Shown here: one piece after another, positions 31,901-40,884 of the stretch | Layout: each line of letters opens with the position of its first letter | Numbering within the stretch: the stretch's first letter is position 1 | NCBI GenBank assembly: GCA_964236495.1 | Contig: CAXSBR010000003.1 | Span: forward strand, 240,646-304,645 | Length of the DNA stretch: 64,000 nt | Direction: 5' to 3' | Source of the DNA: CAXSBR01 sp964236495 | GTDB lineage: Bacteria > Actinomycetota > Actinomycetes > Mycobacteriales > Jatrophihabitantaceae | Notes under the pieces: generated by a model | Told to the model about the DNA's origin: nothing | What the model saw: only the letters and a program-made list of their open reading frames with translations | Databases searched by the model: none | Made by a program: the position numbers and the translations under genes

Positions 31901-32755
31901 TCAGGCCGCGGCAGTGCGTGCCGCCACCAGCTTTGTTAGCCGGCCTTGCAATGCAGCGGGCACCGGACGTCCCTGTCCGTTGAAGTAGATCTCTGATTCG
32001 ACGCCGCGGCCGGTAATGAACACCACCGTGTCGTAGAAGAAGAATCTGTCGCCGTGGTCGTTCACCGGCGTGCGTGCGGTAATGCTGCCGACCACATTCG
32101 GCGCTCCGCCGCCCGATCCCAAGGTCTGCGTTGCAATTACCTTGCCGACAGCAGAACCGATGGGCGCCTGGCCGGTATATCCACGTTTGGTGAGCAGTTC
32201 GAAACATTGCACTAGTCTCGGTCGAGCAAGCAGCGCCCGAATGTCGTTGTCTGCCGACGTTCGGAACCGCGTCGTGAGTGACCATACGTCGAACGGGTCG
32301 GAATAGAGATCGCTTGATTCTGCCCGCTCGATTGCTTTGGCAGCGTTGGTCGGCATCCCGGCACACGCGCGCAGATCGGCTTGCTCAGACACGTCGTCGT
32401 TAACATCGCCGCTGTCGGCAGGGTCGGAATTCCAGCTCGCGGGCAGATCTTCGGCACGCAGTCCCGCGGTGGCCAACGCAGGCGGTGGTCGGCCCGCCGG
32501 CGTCGGAGGGCTTCCTGGCGAGACCGACGTTGGGGCTGTGGTCATTGTCGGCGTCGTAATCAAGGATGTCGGTGGAGGCACTGACACCGACGTCGTTGCC
32601 GGCGGAAAGGTCGGTGCCGAACGGCTGGGTGCCGCATGAATCGATGCCGAATCGATGGGCGACGACTTCAATGCGGCTACATCGATATTGCCGCTGGTGC
32701 AGGCGGTCGCACAACTAACGACGAATACGCCGACCGAAACGACAGCTTTTCGCAT
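31901..32755 (-). CDS. Putative secreted lipoprotein, unknown function
   Basis: A 284 aa exported protein. The N terminus MRKAVVSVGVFVVSCATACTSG has a short basic region, a hydrophobic core and two candidate lipobox cysteines (VVSC and ATAC). A Thr/Ser/Pro-rich linker of about 70 residues follows. A globular C-terminal ~180 residues with two or three cysteines (LRACAGMPT, LVQCFELL) resembles the sensor-type extracytoplasmic domains of actinobacteria, but I cannot name the family. It is the most A/T-tolerant coding stretch in this part of the window. Convergent with the DHA2 pump (12-base gap) and downstream of kup on the same strand (18 bases), so possibly co-transcribed with it. Confidence 0.75.
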   Translation of the reverse strand: MRKAVVSVGVFVVSCATACTSGNIDVAALKSSPIDSASIHAAPSRSAPTFPPATTSVSVPPPTSLITTPTMTTAPTSVSPGSPPTPAGRPPPALATAGLRAEDLPASWNSDPADSGDVNDDVSEQADLRACAGMPTNAAKAIERAESSDLYSDPFDVWSLTTRFRTSADNDIRALLARPRLVQCFELLTKRGYTGQAPIGSAVGKVIATQTLGSGGGAPNVVGSITARTPVNDHGDRFFFYDTVVFITGRGVESEIYFNGQGRPVPAALQGRLTKLVAARTAAA

Positions 32756-32773
32756 TCTCGAATTGTATGGCGG

Positions 32774-34783
32774 TCAGACGTCCACTTGAGTGCCCATGAT
32801 GACCGTCTGCTCGTCGCGCAGGCCGAAGAGCCGGGCCGGGTTGGTGGCATTGCGAGCCAGCGCGATGAACAGCGTCTTGCGCCAGCGTTGCATGCCGGGT
32901 TGAGCACTGCGCTGCAGTGTTGCCCGGGACAAGAAGTACGAGGCGTGCTCGAGGTCCAAATCCAGTTCGGGCACGCGCTGGTCGCGCAGCCGCGCAAGTG
33001 CCGCGGGGATGTTGGGACGGTCGAAGAAGCCATAGTGCAGCGTGACGTGGACCAGGCCGTCGAACTCCAGGCGCAGATGGTCGATGGCGGCTGCATCCGA
33101 TGCCCGCACGTGTGGAACCGTTCGCGCGATCGCCGAGACGATGACGACGTGTTCGTGCAGCACGCCATTGTGCTTCAGGTTGGCTCGCAGCGCAAGCGGC
33201 GTCGTCTCCTTGTTCGGATGTGGGAACACCGCCGTGCCGGGCACCCGCACAACCTCGTGCGTGGCCACGTCGTCGACGAAGTCGCTCAGTTGGCCTTCCT
33301 GCTCGAGACGGTTGCGGGTGACGATGTCGCGGCCGCGCTGCCATGTGGTCATCAGCAGGAACACGACGCTGGCGATCAGCAGCGGTAGCCAGCCGCCATG
33401 GGCGATCTTGGTGATGTTGGCGGCGAAGAAGGTCAGCTCCGTCAAACCGAATCCGACGACGATGAGCACCAACTTCCACGTCGCCCACCGCCAGCGCACC
33501 CGCGCCACCACGGTCAGCAGGATGGTGTCGACCAGCAGGGCGCCGGTGACCGAGATGCCGTAGGCGGTGGCAAGCCGCTCGGAACTGCGGAACACCAACA
33601 TGAGCACGAGCACGCCGACGAACAGCGCCGCGTTGACGGCGGGCAGATACACCTGGCCCGCGGATTCGTCAGACGTCTGCCGCACGGTCAACGGTGGCAG
33701 CAGGCCCAACTGGCTCGCCTGGCGGGAGACGCTGAACGCGCCGGAGATGACGGCCTGAGAGGCGATCACGGTGGCGGAGGTGGCCAGTATCACCATCGGC
33801 AGGCGCGCCCAGGACGGCAGCAGCAGGAAGAACGGGTTGGAGACCGCGCGCGGGTTGTGAAGAATAAGGCCGCCCTGACCCAGGTACTGCAGCGTCAGGG
33901 CCGGGAAGACGACGAAGAACCAGGCTCGGCGAATAGGCGGGCGACCGAAGTGGCCCATGTCGGCGTAGAGCGCCTCCGCGCCGGTGATGCACAGCACTAT
34001 GGCGCCCATCGCGACGAACGTTGTTCCGGGGTGGTCGACGATGAACTGCACGGCGTAGGTCGGCGACAGGCCTTTGATGATCCCGGGATGGGAGATGATC
34101 TCGCGCAGGCCTGCGGCTGCAATGGCTGCGAACCACAGCAGCATCACCGGCCCGAACAGCGCGCCCACCTTCTTGGTGCCGAAGCGCTGAGCGGCGAACA
34201 GAACGGTGAGGATGGTCGCGGCAATGGGCACGACGAGATTGCCCAGACTCGGCTGGATGACCTTGAGGCCCTCCACTGCTGACAGCACCGAGATCGCCGG
34301 TGTGATCACCGAGTCGCCGTAAAACAGGCTTGCACCCAGGATGGCAAACAGCAGCACATACCTGGTTGCCTTCGCCCCGCCCCCGAAACTGCGCCGGACC
34401 AGGCCGGCCAGCGCCATCACGCCGCCTTCACCCTCGTTGTCGGCCCGCATGATGATCAGCACGTATTTGACCGAGACGATGAGCGTGACCGACCAGAACA
34501 CCATCGAGATCACGCCGTAGACGTCGCTGGGAGTGGGCTTTACCGTGCCGTGGTCGAGGGTGAAGACGGTCTGCAGCGCGTACAGCGGGCTGGTGCCGAT
34601 GTCACCGAACACCACGCCCAACGCTGCCAGCGTGATCGCCACCAGACCGGCTTGGTGGGCAGCATGCGGCTCGCGTGGTGCGCTCCCGCTCACCGGTTCT
34701 GCCTCGTGTCCTGCGGTGTGCGCTGTGTTGTGCACAGCGTCGTGTCCAACTTCCTGCTGCGGGGTCGGTGCCTGCTCTGCCAC
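32774..34783 (-). CDS. kup: KUP/HAK/KT family potassium uptake protein
   Basis: A potassium-proton symporter of ~669 aa with about twelve membrane helices in the first ~440 residues and a cytoplasmic C-terminal domain. Family motifs: ALGVVFGDIGTSPLYALQTVF, GEGGVMALAGLVRR, FYGDSVITPAISVLSAVEGL, and the later GTAVFPHPNKETTPLALRANLKHNGVLHEHVV. The N-terminal ~40 residues are His/Thr/Ala-rich and variable. GTG 34783 is preferred over GTG 34789 because GGAAGG lies seven bases before it. The only other potassium-linked signal nearby is absent: no riboswitch was found in the 83 bases upstream. Confidence 0.96.
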   Translation of the reverse strand: MAEQAPTPQQEVGHDAVHNTAHTAGHEAEPVSGSAPREPHAAHQAGLVAITLAALGVVFGDIGTSPLYALQTVFTLDHGTVKPTPSDVYGVISMVFWSVTLIVSVKYVLIIMRADNEGEGGVMALAGLVRRSFGGGAKATRYVLLFAILGASLFYGDSVITPAISVLSAVEGLKVIQPSLGNLVVPIAATILTVLFAAQRFGTKKVGALFGPVMLLWFAAIAAAGLREIISHPGIIKGLSPTYAVQFIVDHPGTTFVAMGAIVLCITGAEALYADMGHFGRPPIRRAWFFVVFPALTLQYLGQGGLILHNPRAVSNPFFLLLPSWARLPMVILATSATVIASQAVISGAFSVSRQASQLGLLPPLTVRQTSDESAGQVYLPAVNAALFVGVLVLMLVFRSSERLATAYGISVTGALLVDTILLTVVARVRWRWATWKLVLIVVGFGLTELTFFAANITKIAHGGWLPLLIASVVFLLMTTWQRGRDIVTRNRLEQEGQLSDFVDDVATHEVVRVPGTAVFPHPNKETTPLALRANLKHNGVLHEHVVIVSAIARTVPHVRASDAAAIDHLRLEFDGLVHVTLHYGFFDRPNIPAALARLRDQRVPELDLDLEHASYFLSRATLQRSAQPGMQRWRKTLFIALARNATNPARLFGLRDEQTVIMGTQVDV

Positions 34784-34866
34784 GTTCACACCTTCCCACG
34801 TCGCTGCGCACGGCGGCGGCGGCGCCGGCGTGTCACCGGCATGTGCGGCGGCGTGTCAGCGGCGTG

Positions 34867-36144
34867 TCAGCTGTGCGCGGCGACGGTGAACCGGGGCTCC
34901 GACTGCTCTGCACCCAGCGCCAGATTAGCCGCCAGCGCGCCGATCAACGGCGTGAACTTGGCGCCGTGGCCCGAGCAGGGCGAGGCAACCACCACCGGTC
35001 CGAAGCGGTCCAGCACGAAGTCCTCGTTGGCGGTGCGGGTGTAGAGGCAGGTGCGCTCGACAACGGGCTCACTGGCCAGGCCCGGGAGGTAGCGCCGGAC
35101 ATACTCGATCAGCTTCGCGCGCCCCGCGGGGTCGACGGCCGCGGTGCGGGTGTCGGGCGTGGTCACGCTGCCCTGATTGTGGAAGGCAACCTTGTAGCTC
35201 GGGTTCTGCCCGCCGTCGGCGCCTGAGCTCAGGCCGTAGGTCTCCACGTCCTCGGCGCCCTCGTAGATGAACACCGGCATCTCGCGTGTCGGGTCCAAGC
35301 GCTGGAAGTGGAACACCTGCTGCTGGGTGACGGTGAGCCGAGGCATCGGTACCGGCCGGCCGTCGACGGTAATTATCGTGTGCGGCAGCCAGGCACCCGC
35401 TGCCACGACGACGCGGTCGGCGGTGATCGTGGGACCGCTGGTGCGCAGCCGGACGCGATCGGTTGCCTGCACGGCGGTGCAGCGGGTGCCGCTGAGCAGA
35501 GTCGCGCCCCGCTTGCGAGCCAGTCGCACGCAAGCCGCGACGGTGGCGTCGGCGTCCAGCGTGCCCGCGGCCGAATGGAAGAGCACCGGGCCGTCGAAGA
35601 AGAAGTCCGGCCAGCGGCGCATCGCCTCGGCCGCGGTCATGATCTCGTGTCCGACACCCGCGGCGGCAAGCTCGGCGGCGATGACGTCGATTGCACGTGC
35701 CGAGCCGTGGTCCAGGCCGCCGGTGTGCACGCGCAACGTCGTCTCGGCGTCGGACTCCAGCTCGGCCCACCGATCTTCGGCTGCGCCTGTCATCGCCACG
35801 TACATCTTGTCGGCGTAGGCCCGCCGGTAGATGCGCTCGGTGCCGTGCGAGCTGCCGTGGTGATGGCCGATGTCGAATGCCTCGATCAGCGCGACGGAGT
35901 GCCCGCGGCGGGTCAGCTCCCAGGCAGTGGCCGCCCCCATCAGGCCCGCGCCCACCACCGCCACCTCCACGTCGATATCGGTGTCGGTGTCGGCGCCGAC
36001 GCCGACGCCGACGTCGGAATCGGTGTTGGTATCCAACGCTGGGTTCACCACTTGTTCCGTCGCCGGCTCGACCGCGGCGTCGACAGCAAGGGCGCCCGTC
36101 GCGCCGGATGCACGCGGGCTCATGCTGTCATCGTTTCCAGTCAT
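34867..36144 (-). CDS. FAD-dependent sarcosine/N-methyl amino acid oxidase-like protein
   Basis: A 425 aa flavoprotein of the monomeric sarcosine oxidase (MSOX/SolA) family. The dinucleotide motif VAVVGAGLMGAATAWELTRRG begins at ~residue 60, HHHGSSHGTERIYRRAY is the family's second motif, and SPCSGHGAKFTP near 395 holds the cysteine that binds FAD covalently in MSOX. Oxidises secondary amines to aldehyde, amino acid and peroxide; the precise amine is unknown. The first ~58 residues are unusual: an Asp/Thr/Gly/Val run (DTDTDIDV-type) encoded by 6-bp repeats (35975-36030). A later start is possible but no GTG/ATG close to the Rossmann motif looks better. Confidence 0.88.
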   Translation of the reverse strand: MTGNDDSMSPRASGATGALAVDAAVEPATEQVVNPALDTNTDSDVGVGVGADTDTDIDVEVAVVGAGLMGAATAWELTRRGHSVALIEAFDIGHHHGSSHGTERIYRRAYADKMYVAMTGAAEDRWAELESDAETTLRVHTGGLDHGSARAIDVIAAELAAAGVGHEIMTAAEAMRRWPDFFFDGPVLFHSAAGTLDADATVAACVRLARKRGATLLSGTRCTAVQATDRVRLRTSGPTITADRVVVAAGAWLPHTIITVDGRPVPMPRLTVTQQQVFHFQRLDPTREMPVFIYEGAEDVETYGLSSGADGGQNPSYKVAFHNQGSVTTPDTRTAAVDPAGRAKLIEYVRRYLPGLASEPVVERTCLYTRTANEDFVLDRFGPVVVASPCSGHGAKFTPLIGALAANLALGAEQSEPRFTVAAHS

Positions 36145-36225
36145 TACCAGGCCTGCGCTGAAAGCCGCTTCACAGGCCCGAATTTAGCCGACCGTTGTCC
36201 TGCCGGTCGTTCTAGGCTTCGCGCT

Positions 36226-36918
36226 GTGCACGTCTTGCCAGCAGACCCCGCAGGTTCCGCAAAGACATCAGCCCCCGCAGATCCCGCAGATACAGCAGCC
36301 CCCATCGACGTCGCGGTCCGGAACGCGACGTCGGCCGACGTCGATGCGGTCGTCGCTGCCACGACGACGGCATTCTTCGACGATCCGTTATGGGGTCCGG
36401 CGTTCCCGGACCTCGGACGGCGCGCCGAGCAGGCCGCTGCCCTGTGGCGGTTGTTCGTCACGTCGGCTCTGCGCTACCCGTGGCTGCTGGTGACCGAGCA
36501 CGTCGAGTCGGCTGCCGTGTGGCTCCCACCGGGCGGCACGGACTTGACCGATGACCAGCACAACGGGTTCGACGACTTCCTCGTCGACATCGCCGGCCGG
36601 CCGGCGGCCGAGGCGTTACTGGCCATCTTCGATCAGTTCGACCAGGCGCATCCCACCGAACCGCACTTCTACCTCAGCCTGCTGGCGACGCACACCGCGC
36701 ATCGCGGTCGCGGCCTGGGCATGGCGCTGCTGCGCGAAAGCCTCCACCGCATCGACGCGCACGGCGCACCCGCCTACCTGGAGTCCTGCAATCCCGTCAA
36801 CGACGCCCGCTACGAGAGTGTGGGCTTCGTGCGGCGCAGCACCTTTACGGTGGCCTCAGGCCACGTCGTCAGCACCATGTGGCGACCGGCTCGCCCAACC
36901 GCCCGTGTGCCGGAGTGA
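36226..36918 (+). CDS. GNAT family N-acetyltransferase
   Basis: A 230 aa acetyl-CoA-dependent acyltransferase. The acetyl-CoA binding motif A is HRGRGLGMALLRESLHRID, preceded by FYLSLLATHTA and followed by AYLESCNPVNDARYESVGFVRR, a layout seen in many GNATs next to MFS or metabolic genes. GTG 36226 follows TAGGCT by seven bases, suggesting a leaderless transcript. The first ~25 residues are a Pro/Ala-rich stretch built from short repeats (AGSAKTSAPADPADTAAP). It is divergent from the sarcosine oxidase-like gene across 81 bases. Substrate unknown. Confidence 0.88.
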   Translation: MHVLPADPAGSAKTSAPADPADTAAPIDVAVRNATSADVDAVVAATTTAFFDDPLWGPAFPDLGRRAEQAAALWRLFVTSALRYPWLLVTEHVESAAVWLPPGGTDLTDDQHNGFDDFLVDIAGRPAAEALLAIFDQFDQAHPTEPHFYLSLLATHTAHRGRGLGMALLRESLHRIDAHGAPAYLESCNPVNDARYESVGFVRRSTFTVASGHVVSTMWRPARPTARVPE

Positions 36919-37027
36919 ACGCACCGCCCCCGTCGAGCAGCGCGCCGTAGGTGGCGCCGACGCCACCTGGACGAACCGAAGCTGGCGGGATGACAATCCA
37001 GGCGTTGCGAGTGCGCTGTTCCAAGCT

Positions 37028-37567
37028 CTAGCGCGGGCGGTCGGACCAGGGGCGGACAGCGCCCAGAAGTAGGTCCCGCCGTTGGACGACCGACTGCAGC
37101 CCCGCACCAGAGATCTCCTCGGGTGAGTGCCAACGGCGATCCGGGCGCCAGCCGAGCACGACCCGCCACCATTCGCCCGGCGAGGCCACCGACGGGCGCA
37201 GAGGAGGCGGCAGCTCGGCGACGTCGAACGGCTCGTCACCGTGTGTCGGTTCGGCGACGGCACTGGTAACTAGCTGCACCACCGGCCCCACCACGGCCAC
37301 GCGCACCACGCGCAGGGTTGCCTGCCCGGCGAACGGGGCATAGACCAGCGCCGCATCGAACGGACCGGGTAGGGCTGCGCGCAGTGCATCCACATCGGTG
37401 TAGTCGACGGCCACCGGCAGCACCGCGGCGCCGACGTCCTCTGTAAGTCGTGAGAGATCGGCCGCCGAACGCGCCGCGGCTGTGACCGTCCAGCCCTGCG
37501 CGGCCAGCGAGGCGACGGCGGGACGCAGGATCCGGGTGGCACCGACGACGAGGATCCGCCGGTTCAG
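37028..37567 (-). CDS. NAD(P)-binding Rossmann-fold protein, start uncertain
   Basis: About 179 aa with a Rossmann opening NRRILVVGATRILRPAVASLAAQGWTV, then AARSAADLSRL and DYTDVDAL, i.e. the core of an atypical short-chain dehydrogenase with no YxxxK catalytic motif that I can see. The start is a problem: no ATG, GTG or TTG lies between the ilvD-type stop (37609) and this motif. CTG 37567, directly before AACCGG, gives a protein beginning at the natural first strand; the next conventional start is inside the preceding gene (37750). It may be translated from CTG, be coupled to the dehydratase gene, or be a truncated relic. Confidence 0.6.
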   Translation of the reverse strand: MNRRILVVGATRILRPAVASLAAQGWTVTAAARSAADLSRLTEDVGAAVLPVAVDYTDVDALRAALPGPFDAALVYAPFAGQATLRVVRVAVVGPVVQLVTSAVAEPTHGDEPFDVAELPPPLRPSVASPGEWWRVVLGWRPDRRWHSPEEISGAGLQSVVQRRDLLLGAVRPWSDRPR

Positions 37568-37608
37568 AGGGCTGAGAGGGCTCGCTCGGCTCGGCCCGAT
37601 CGACCCCC

Positions 37609-39327
37609 TCAGAACGCCTGCCGCGGAACGTCGGCGCCGCTGCTGCCGAGCAGGAAGTCGAAGTCGGCGCCGGTGTCGGCCCCGCCGACGTGCTCGACGA
37701 ACAGCTTCAGGTAGCCGCGCGAGGTTCCTTCGGCGACCGGCGGCTGCCACCCGACCCGTCGGCGCGCCAGCTCGTCGGCGTCGACCAGCAGGTCCAGCCG
37801 CCGTCCAGGCACGTCCAGGGCGATCAGGTCGCCGTCGCGCACCAGCGCCAGCGGCCCGCCGTCGGCAGCCTCGGGCGCAACATGCAGCACAACAGTGCCG
37901 TAAGACGTGCCCGACATCCGGGCGTCGGAGATGCGGACCATGTCACGCACCCCCCGCTCCAGGAGCTTCTTGGGCAGCGCGACGTTGGCGATCTCGGGCA
38001 TGCCCGGATAGCCCTTGGGCCCGGAGTAGCGGATGACGACGACGTCCTCGGCCTCGATGGTGTTGTGCGGGTCGTCGGCCTCGACGAGGTAGTCCTCCAC
38101 CCGGTCCCACACCCGGGCCCGCCCGGTGTGCACGAGCAGCTCGGGCGAAGCGGCGGACTGCTTGACCACCGCGCCGTTGGGCGCCAGCGAGCCGTGCAGG
38201 ACGGCGATGCCGCTGCCGGCCGGTTTCAGCGGCTTGTCCATGGGGCGGATGACGTCGTCGTCGAAGCACTCGGCGCCGGCGTAATTTGCGCCCAGGCTCG
38301 CGCCGGTAACGGTGGCCGCGTCGCGGTGCAGGAGCGCGCCCATCCGCTCCACCACCGCGCCCACGCCGCCGGCATAGCAGAAGTCCTCCATCAGGAACTG
38401 ACCTGACGGCATCAGGTTGACCAGCGTCGGAATGTCGGCGGCCAGGGAGTCGAAGTCGTCCAGGTCGAGCTTCACGTCCAGCCGGCCGGCCAGCGCCAGC
38501 AGGTGGACTACGGCGTTGGTGGAGCCCCCGATGGCTGCGTTGGCGCGGATCGCGTTCTCGAAGGCGTCCCGGGTGAGGATGGCGCTGGGCCGCAGATCTT
38601 CGGCGACCATGTCGACGATGCGCCGGCCGGCGAGGTGTGCCAACGTCTTACGGCGCGAGTCGTTGGCCGGCAGCGCCGCCGAACCGGGCAGCTGCATGCC
38701 CAGCACTTCGGCCAGGATCGCCATCGTCGACGCGGTGCCCATCGTCATGCAGTGCCCGTTGGAGCGGGCCATGCAGCCCTCGGCCTCGGACAGCTCGGCC
38801 TGCGACATCTGCCCGGCGCGGACCTGCTCGGTGAAGCGCCAGATCGACGTGCCGGAGCCAATGTCGGTGCCGCGATACTTGCCGTTGAGCATCGGGCCAC
38901 CGGTGATCATCAAGGTGGGCAGGTCGACGCTGGCCGCCCCCATCAAGTAGGCCGGGGTGGTCTTGTCGCAGCCGGCCAGCAGCACCACCGCGTCCAGCGG
39001 ATTGGCCCGCAACGTCTCCTCGAGGTCCATGGAGATGAGATTGCGCAGGATCATCGCGCTGGGCCGCACCAGCGGTTCACCGGCCGAGGTGGTGGGAAAT
39101 TCATACGGCACTCCCCCGGCCTGCCAGACGCCGCGCTTGACGTGCTCGGCCAGCTCGCGGAAGTGCAGGTTGCACGGCGTCAGCTCCGACCAGCTGTTGG
39201 CGATGCCGATGACGGGCCGAGTGCCGTCCAGGGCGTCGTCGGGCAGGCCCTCCGACCGCAGCCACGAGCGGTGCATGATGCCGGTCTTGCCGGGGGCGGC
39301 GAACCACGCCGCACTGCGCAGCGTCAT
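37609..39327 (-). CDS. IlvD/Edd family dehydratase, probable sugar-acid dehydratase
   Basis: A 572 aa Fe-S dehydratase. Cluster cysteines: Cys52 (SELTPCNLHF), Cys120 (LLAGCDKTTPAYLMGA) and Cys193 (NGHCMTMGTASTM). The spacing of 68 and 73 residues equals that of Rhizobium L-arabinonate dehydratase (Cys59, 127, 200, as I recall), a [2Fe-2S] enzyme; length is also close. This argues for a pentonate/hexonate dehydratase rather than the branched-chain IlvD. The product would be a 2-keto-3-deoxy sugar acid. ATG 39327 overlaps the GH4 stop (ATGA), so the two are co-translated. The longer open frame upstream is only an out-of-frame reading of the GH4 gene. Confidence 0.9.
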   Translation of the reverse strand: MTLRSAAWFAAPGKTGIMHRSWLRSEGLPDDALDGTRPVIGIANSWSELTPCNLHFRELAEHVKRGVWQAGGVPYEFPTTSAGEPLVRPSAMILRNLISMDLEETLRANPLDAVVLLAGCDKTTPAYLMGAASVDLPTLMITGGPMLNGKYRGTDIGSGTSIWRFTEQVRAGQMSQAELSEAEGCMARSNGHCMTMGTASTMAILAEVLGMQLPGSAALPANDSRRKTLAHLAGRRIVDMVAEDLRPSAILTRDAFENAIRANAAIGGSTNAVVHLLALAGRLDVKLDLDDFDSLAADIPTLVNLMPSGQFLMEDFCYAGGVGAVVERMGALLHRDAATVTGASLGANYAGAECFDDDVIRPMDKPLKPAGSGIAVLHGSLAPNGAVVKQSAASPELLVHTGRARVWDRVEDYLVEADDPHNTIEAEDVVVIRYSGPKGYPGMPEIANVALPKKLLERGVRDMVRISDARMSGTSYGTVVLHVAPEAADGGPLALVRDGDLIALDVPGRRLDLLVDADELARRRVGWQPPVAEGTSRGYLKLFVEHVGGADTGADFDFLLGSSGADVPRQAF

Positions 39328-40700
39328 GAGGAGGAGGTGAACTGCGGCAAGTGCTGAAGCTGGGCGGCGATGAGGGCGTCGGTCAGCTTCGCTGCCTCGT
39401 CCGGGTCGCTCAGCGCGCCGTCGGCGAGCATCGCCTCGACGACGAGATCGCGGCTGCCGGTCATGGCGGCCTCGACGGCCAGGTACACCGACGTGAGCCG
39501 GGCGTTGAGGATGGCCGTCAGCGGCACACCGAGATCGGGCACGGAAATCGGACGGATGCCCCGGCCGGTGGCAACGCCGGGGATCTCGAGCGCCGCGTCG
39601 TCGGGCAGGCCGGGCACGCTGCCGCGATTGAGCACGTTGCACGAGAACATCTGCCGCGAGTCGGTGAGCACGGAGCGGATGATCGCAATCAACTGCTCCT
39701 GCTCGCCGCTGGAGCGGTCGAAGATCGTCTCGTCCAGCGCGACGGTGCCGTCGGCCTGGTCGATCATGCCCTGGTACCGATTCTCGCCCCACTCCAGGAT
39801 CTCGGGCACCGAGTATGCGTCCACACCGAGGGTCTTGCCGTAGTAGCTGCCGCGGGGCCAGCGCCGCGGAAAGAACTCCGTCACGTGCCTGTCCTCCGCT
39901 GCCGGGAACGCGCCGTAGCGGCGGAAGATCTCCCACGAGAACGGGTTGTTCCAGGCCCGGGTGCCGTCGGCCCAGATGTTGCCGAGGTCGTCTGTCCGGG
40001 GCGGCTCGGCCAGCTCGGCGTCCACCCGCGCGCGCACATCGGGCCAGGCGTCGCGACCGTTGCGTCGGAAGTCGTAGATGAAGGTCAGATGGTTGATCCC
40101 GGCGTACAGCGTCGAGGTCTCCTCGAACGGCGCCTCGATGAACGCCGCGAGGTGGTGCTGCACATGGTGCATGCCGTGGCACAGACCGACGACCTGGTCC
40201 GCGCCGGCGTAGCGCGCCATCGCCATCACGTTGGCCGTCATCGGGTTGCTGTAGTTGAAGAAGTGCGCCTGCGGTGCGAGTCTGACGACGTCGCGGGCGA
40301 TCTCCACCAGCACCGGCGTGGTGCGGATCAGCCGTGAGATGCCGCCGGGCATCACCGAGTCCCCGACCGGCTGGAAGATGCCGTGCGCCTGGCACACCTC
40401 GTGGTCGGTCTGCCACCCCGGCCGGCCGCCGACGCCCACGCAGGTGACGACGAAATCCGCCCCGGGCAGCACGCTGCGTCGATCCGGTGAGCCGACGACG
40501 GTGATGTGCTCGCCGGCGCCGCGGGCGGCGACCATCTTCTCGGCCAGCCCGACTGCCTTGGACAGCGCCACCTCGTTCACATCGACGAGCCGGATCTCCC
40601 AGTCGCCCAGGTCGCGCGCGCTGATCAGGTCGGCCAGCAAACCGCGCGTGAACACGGCACTGCCCGCGCCGATGAGGACGAGCGCGCGTCGATCGCTCAT
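39324..40700 (-). CDS. Family 4 glycoside hydrolase (NAD+- and Mn2+-dependent)
   Basis: A 458 aa GH4 enzyme, cleaving glycosides by an oxidation-elimination route using NAD+ and a divalent metal. The Rossmann motif LIGAGSAVFTRGLLADL opens the protein; HFFNYSNPM binds substrate; the metal ligands are the Cys of VGLCHGMHHV and the His of AGINHLTF. Members act on alpha- or beta-glucosides, galactosides, glucuronides or 6-phospho-sugars; which one cannot be read directly. The acid dehydratase in the same transcript would fit a uronide or an oxidised sugar product. ATG 40700 has GGGGGAT upstream. It is divergent from the gene at 40885. Confidence 0.93.
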   Translation of the reverse strand: MSDRRALVLIGAGSAVFTRGLLADLISARDLGDWEIRLVDVNEVALSKAVGLAEKMVAARGAGEHITVVGSPDRRSVLPGADFVVTCVGVGGRPGWQTDHEVCQAHGIFQPVGDSVMPGGISRLIRTTPVLVEIARDVVRLAPQAHFFNYSNPMTANVMAMARYAGADQVVGLCHGMHHVQHHLAAFIEAPFEETSTLYAGINHLTFIYDFRRNGRDAWPDVRARVDAELAEPPRTDDLGNIWADGTRAWNNPFSWEIFRRYGAFPAAEDRHVTEFFPRRWPRGSYYGKTLGVDAYSVPEILEWGENRYQGMIDQADGTVALDETIFDRSSGEQEQLIAIIRSVLTDSRQMFSCNVLNRGSVPGLPDDAALEIPGVATGRGIRPISVPDLGVPLTAILNARLTSVYLAVEAAMTGSRDLVVEAMLADGALSDPDEAAKLTDALIAAQLQHLPQFTSSS

Positions 40701-40850
40701 CGTCGATCCCCCGCTACCAGGTCGAACGCGACATCGCGCGCGACGCTGTGCCGCAGAGCGGCGGATGCGGCCCAGCGAGCAGAACTTCGGTGCATGCACA
40801 CAGCCTTCCTGAGGTGACGGTGAGGAGAGCATAAACGCGCACGGACTGCC

Positions 40851-40878
40851 TTGACAATGCTCATTCCTGCTTGAGACT
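40851..40878 (+). promoter_or_regulatory. Promoter with embedded operator upstream of 40885
   Basis: TTGACA (40851-40856) and GAGACT (40873-40878) flank a 16-base spacer; the start codon ATG 40885 follows six bases later, so the transcript would be leaderless. Between them lies TGCTCATTCCTGCTTGA (40858-40874), 15/17 identical to 49658-49674 in front of the PfkB gene. A repressor there would block RNA polymerase. Confidence 0.6.
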
Positions 40879-40884
40879 GACCGT

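Noticed and set aside
34784..34866. Cyclic di-AMP riboswitch upstream of kup
   Set aside because: Only 83 bases are available and no conserved riboswitch core is visible.
35308..36918. Apparent 536-aa protein ending in the acetyltransferase
   Set aside because: The first ~300 codons are antisense to the sarcosine oxidase-like gene.
37609..40416. Apparent 935-aa fusion extending the dehydratase upstream
   Set aside because: The extra ~360 residues are an out-of-frame reading of the GH4 gene; ATG 39327 with an ATGA overlap is the natural start.
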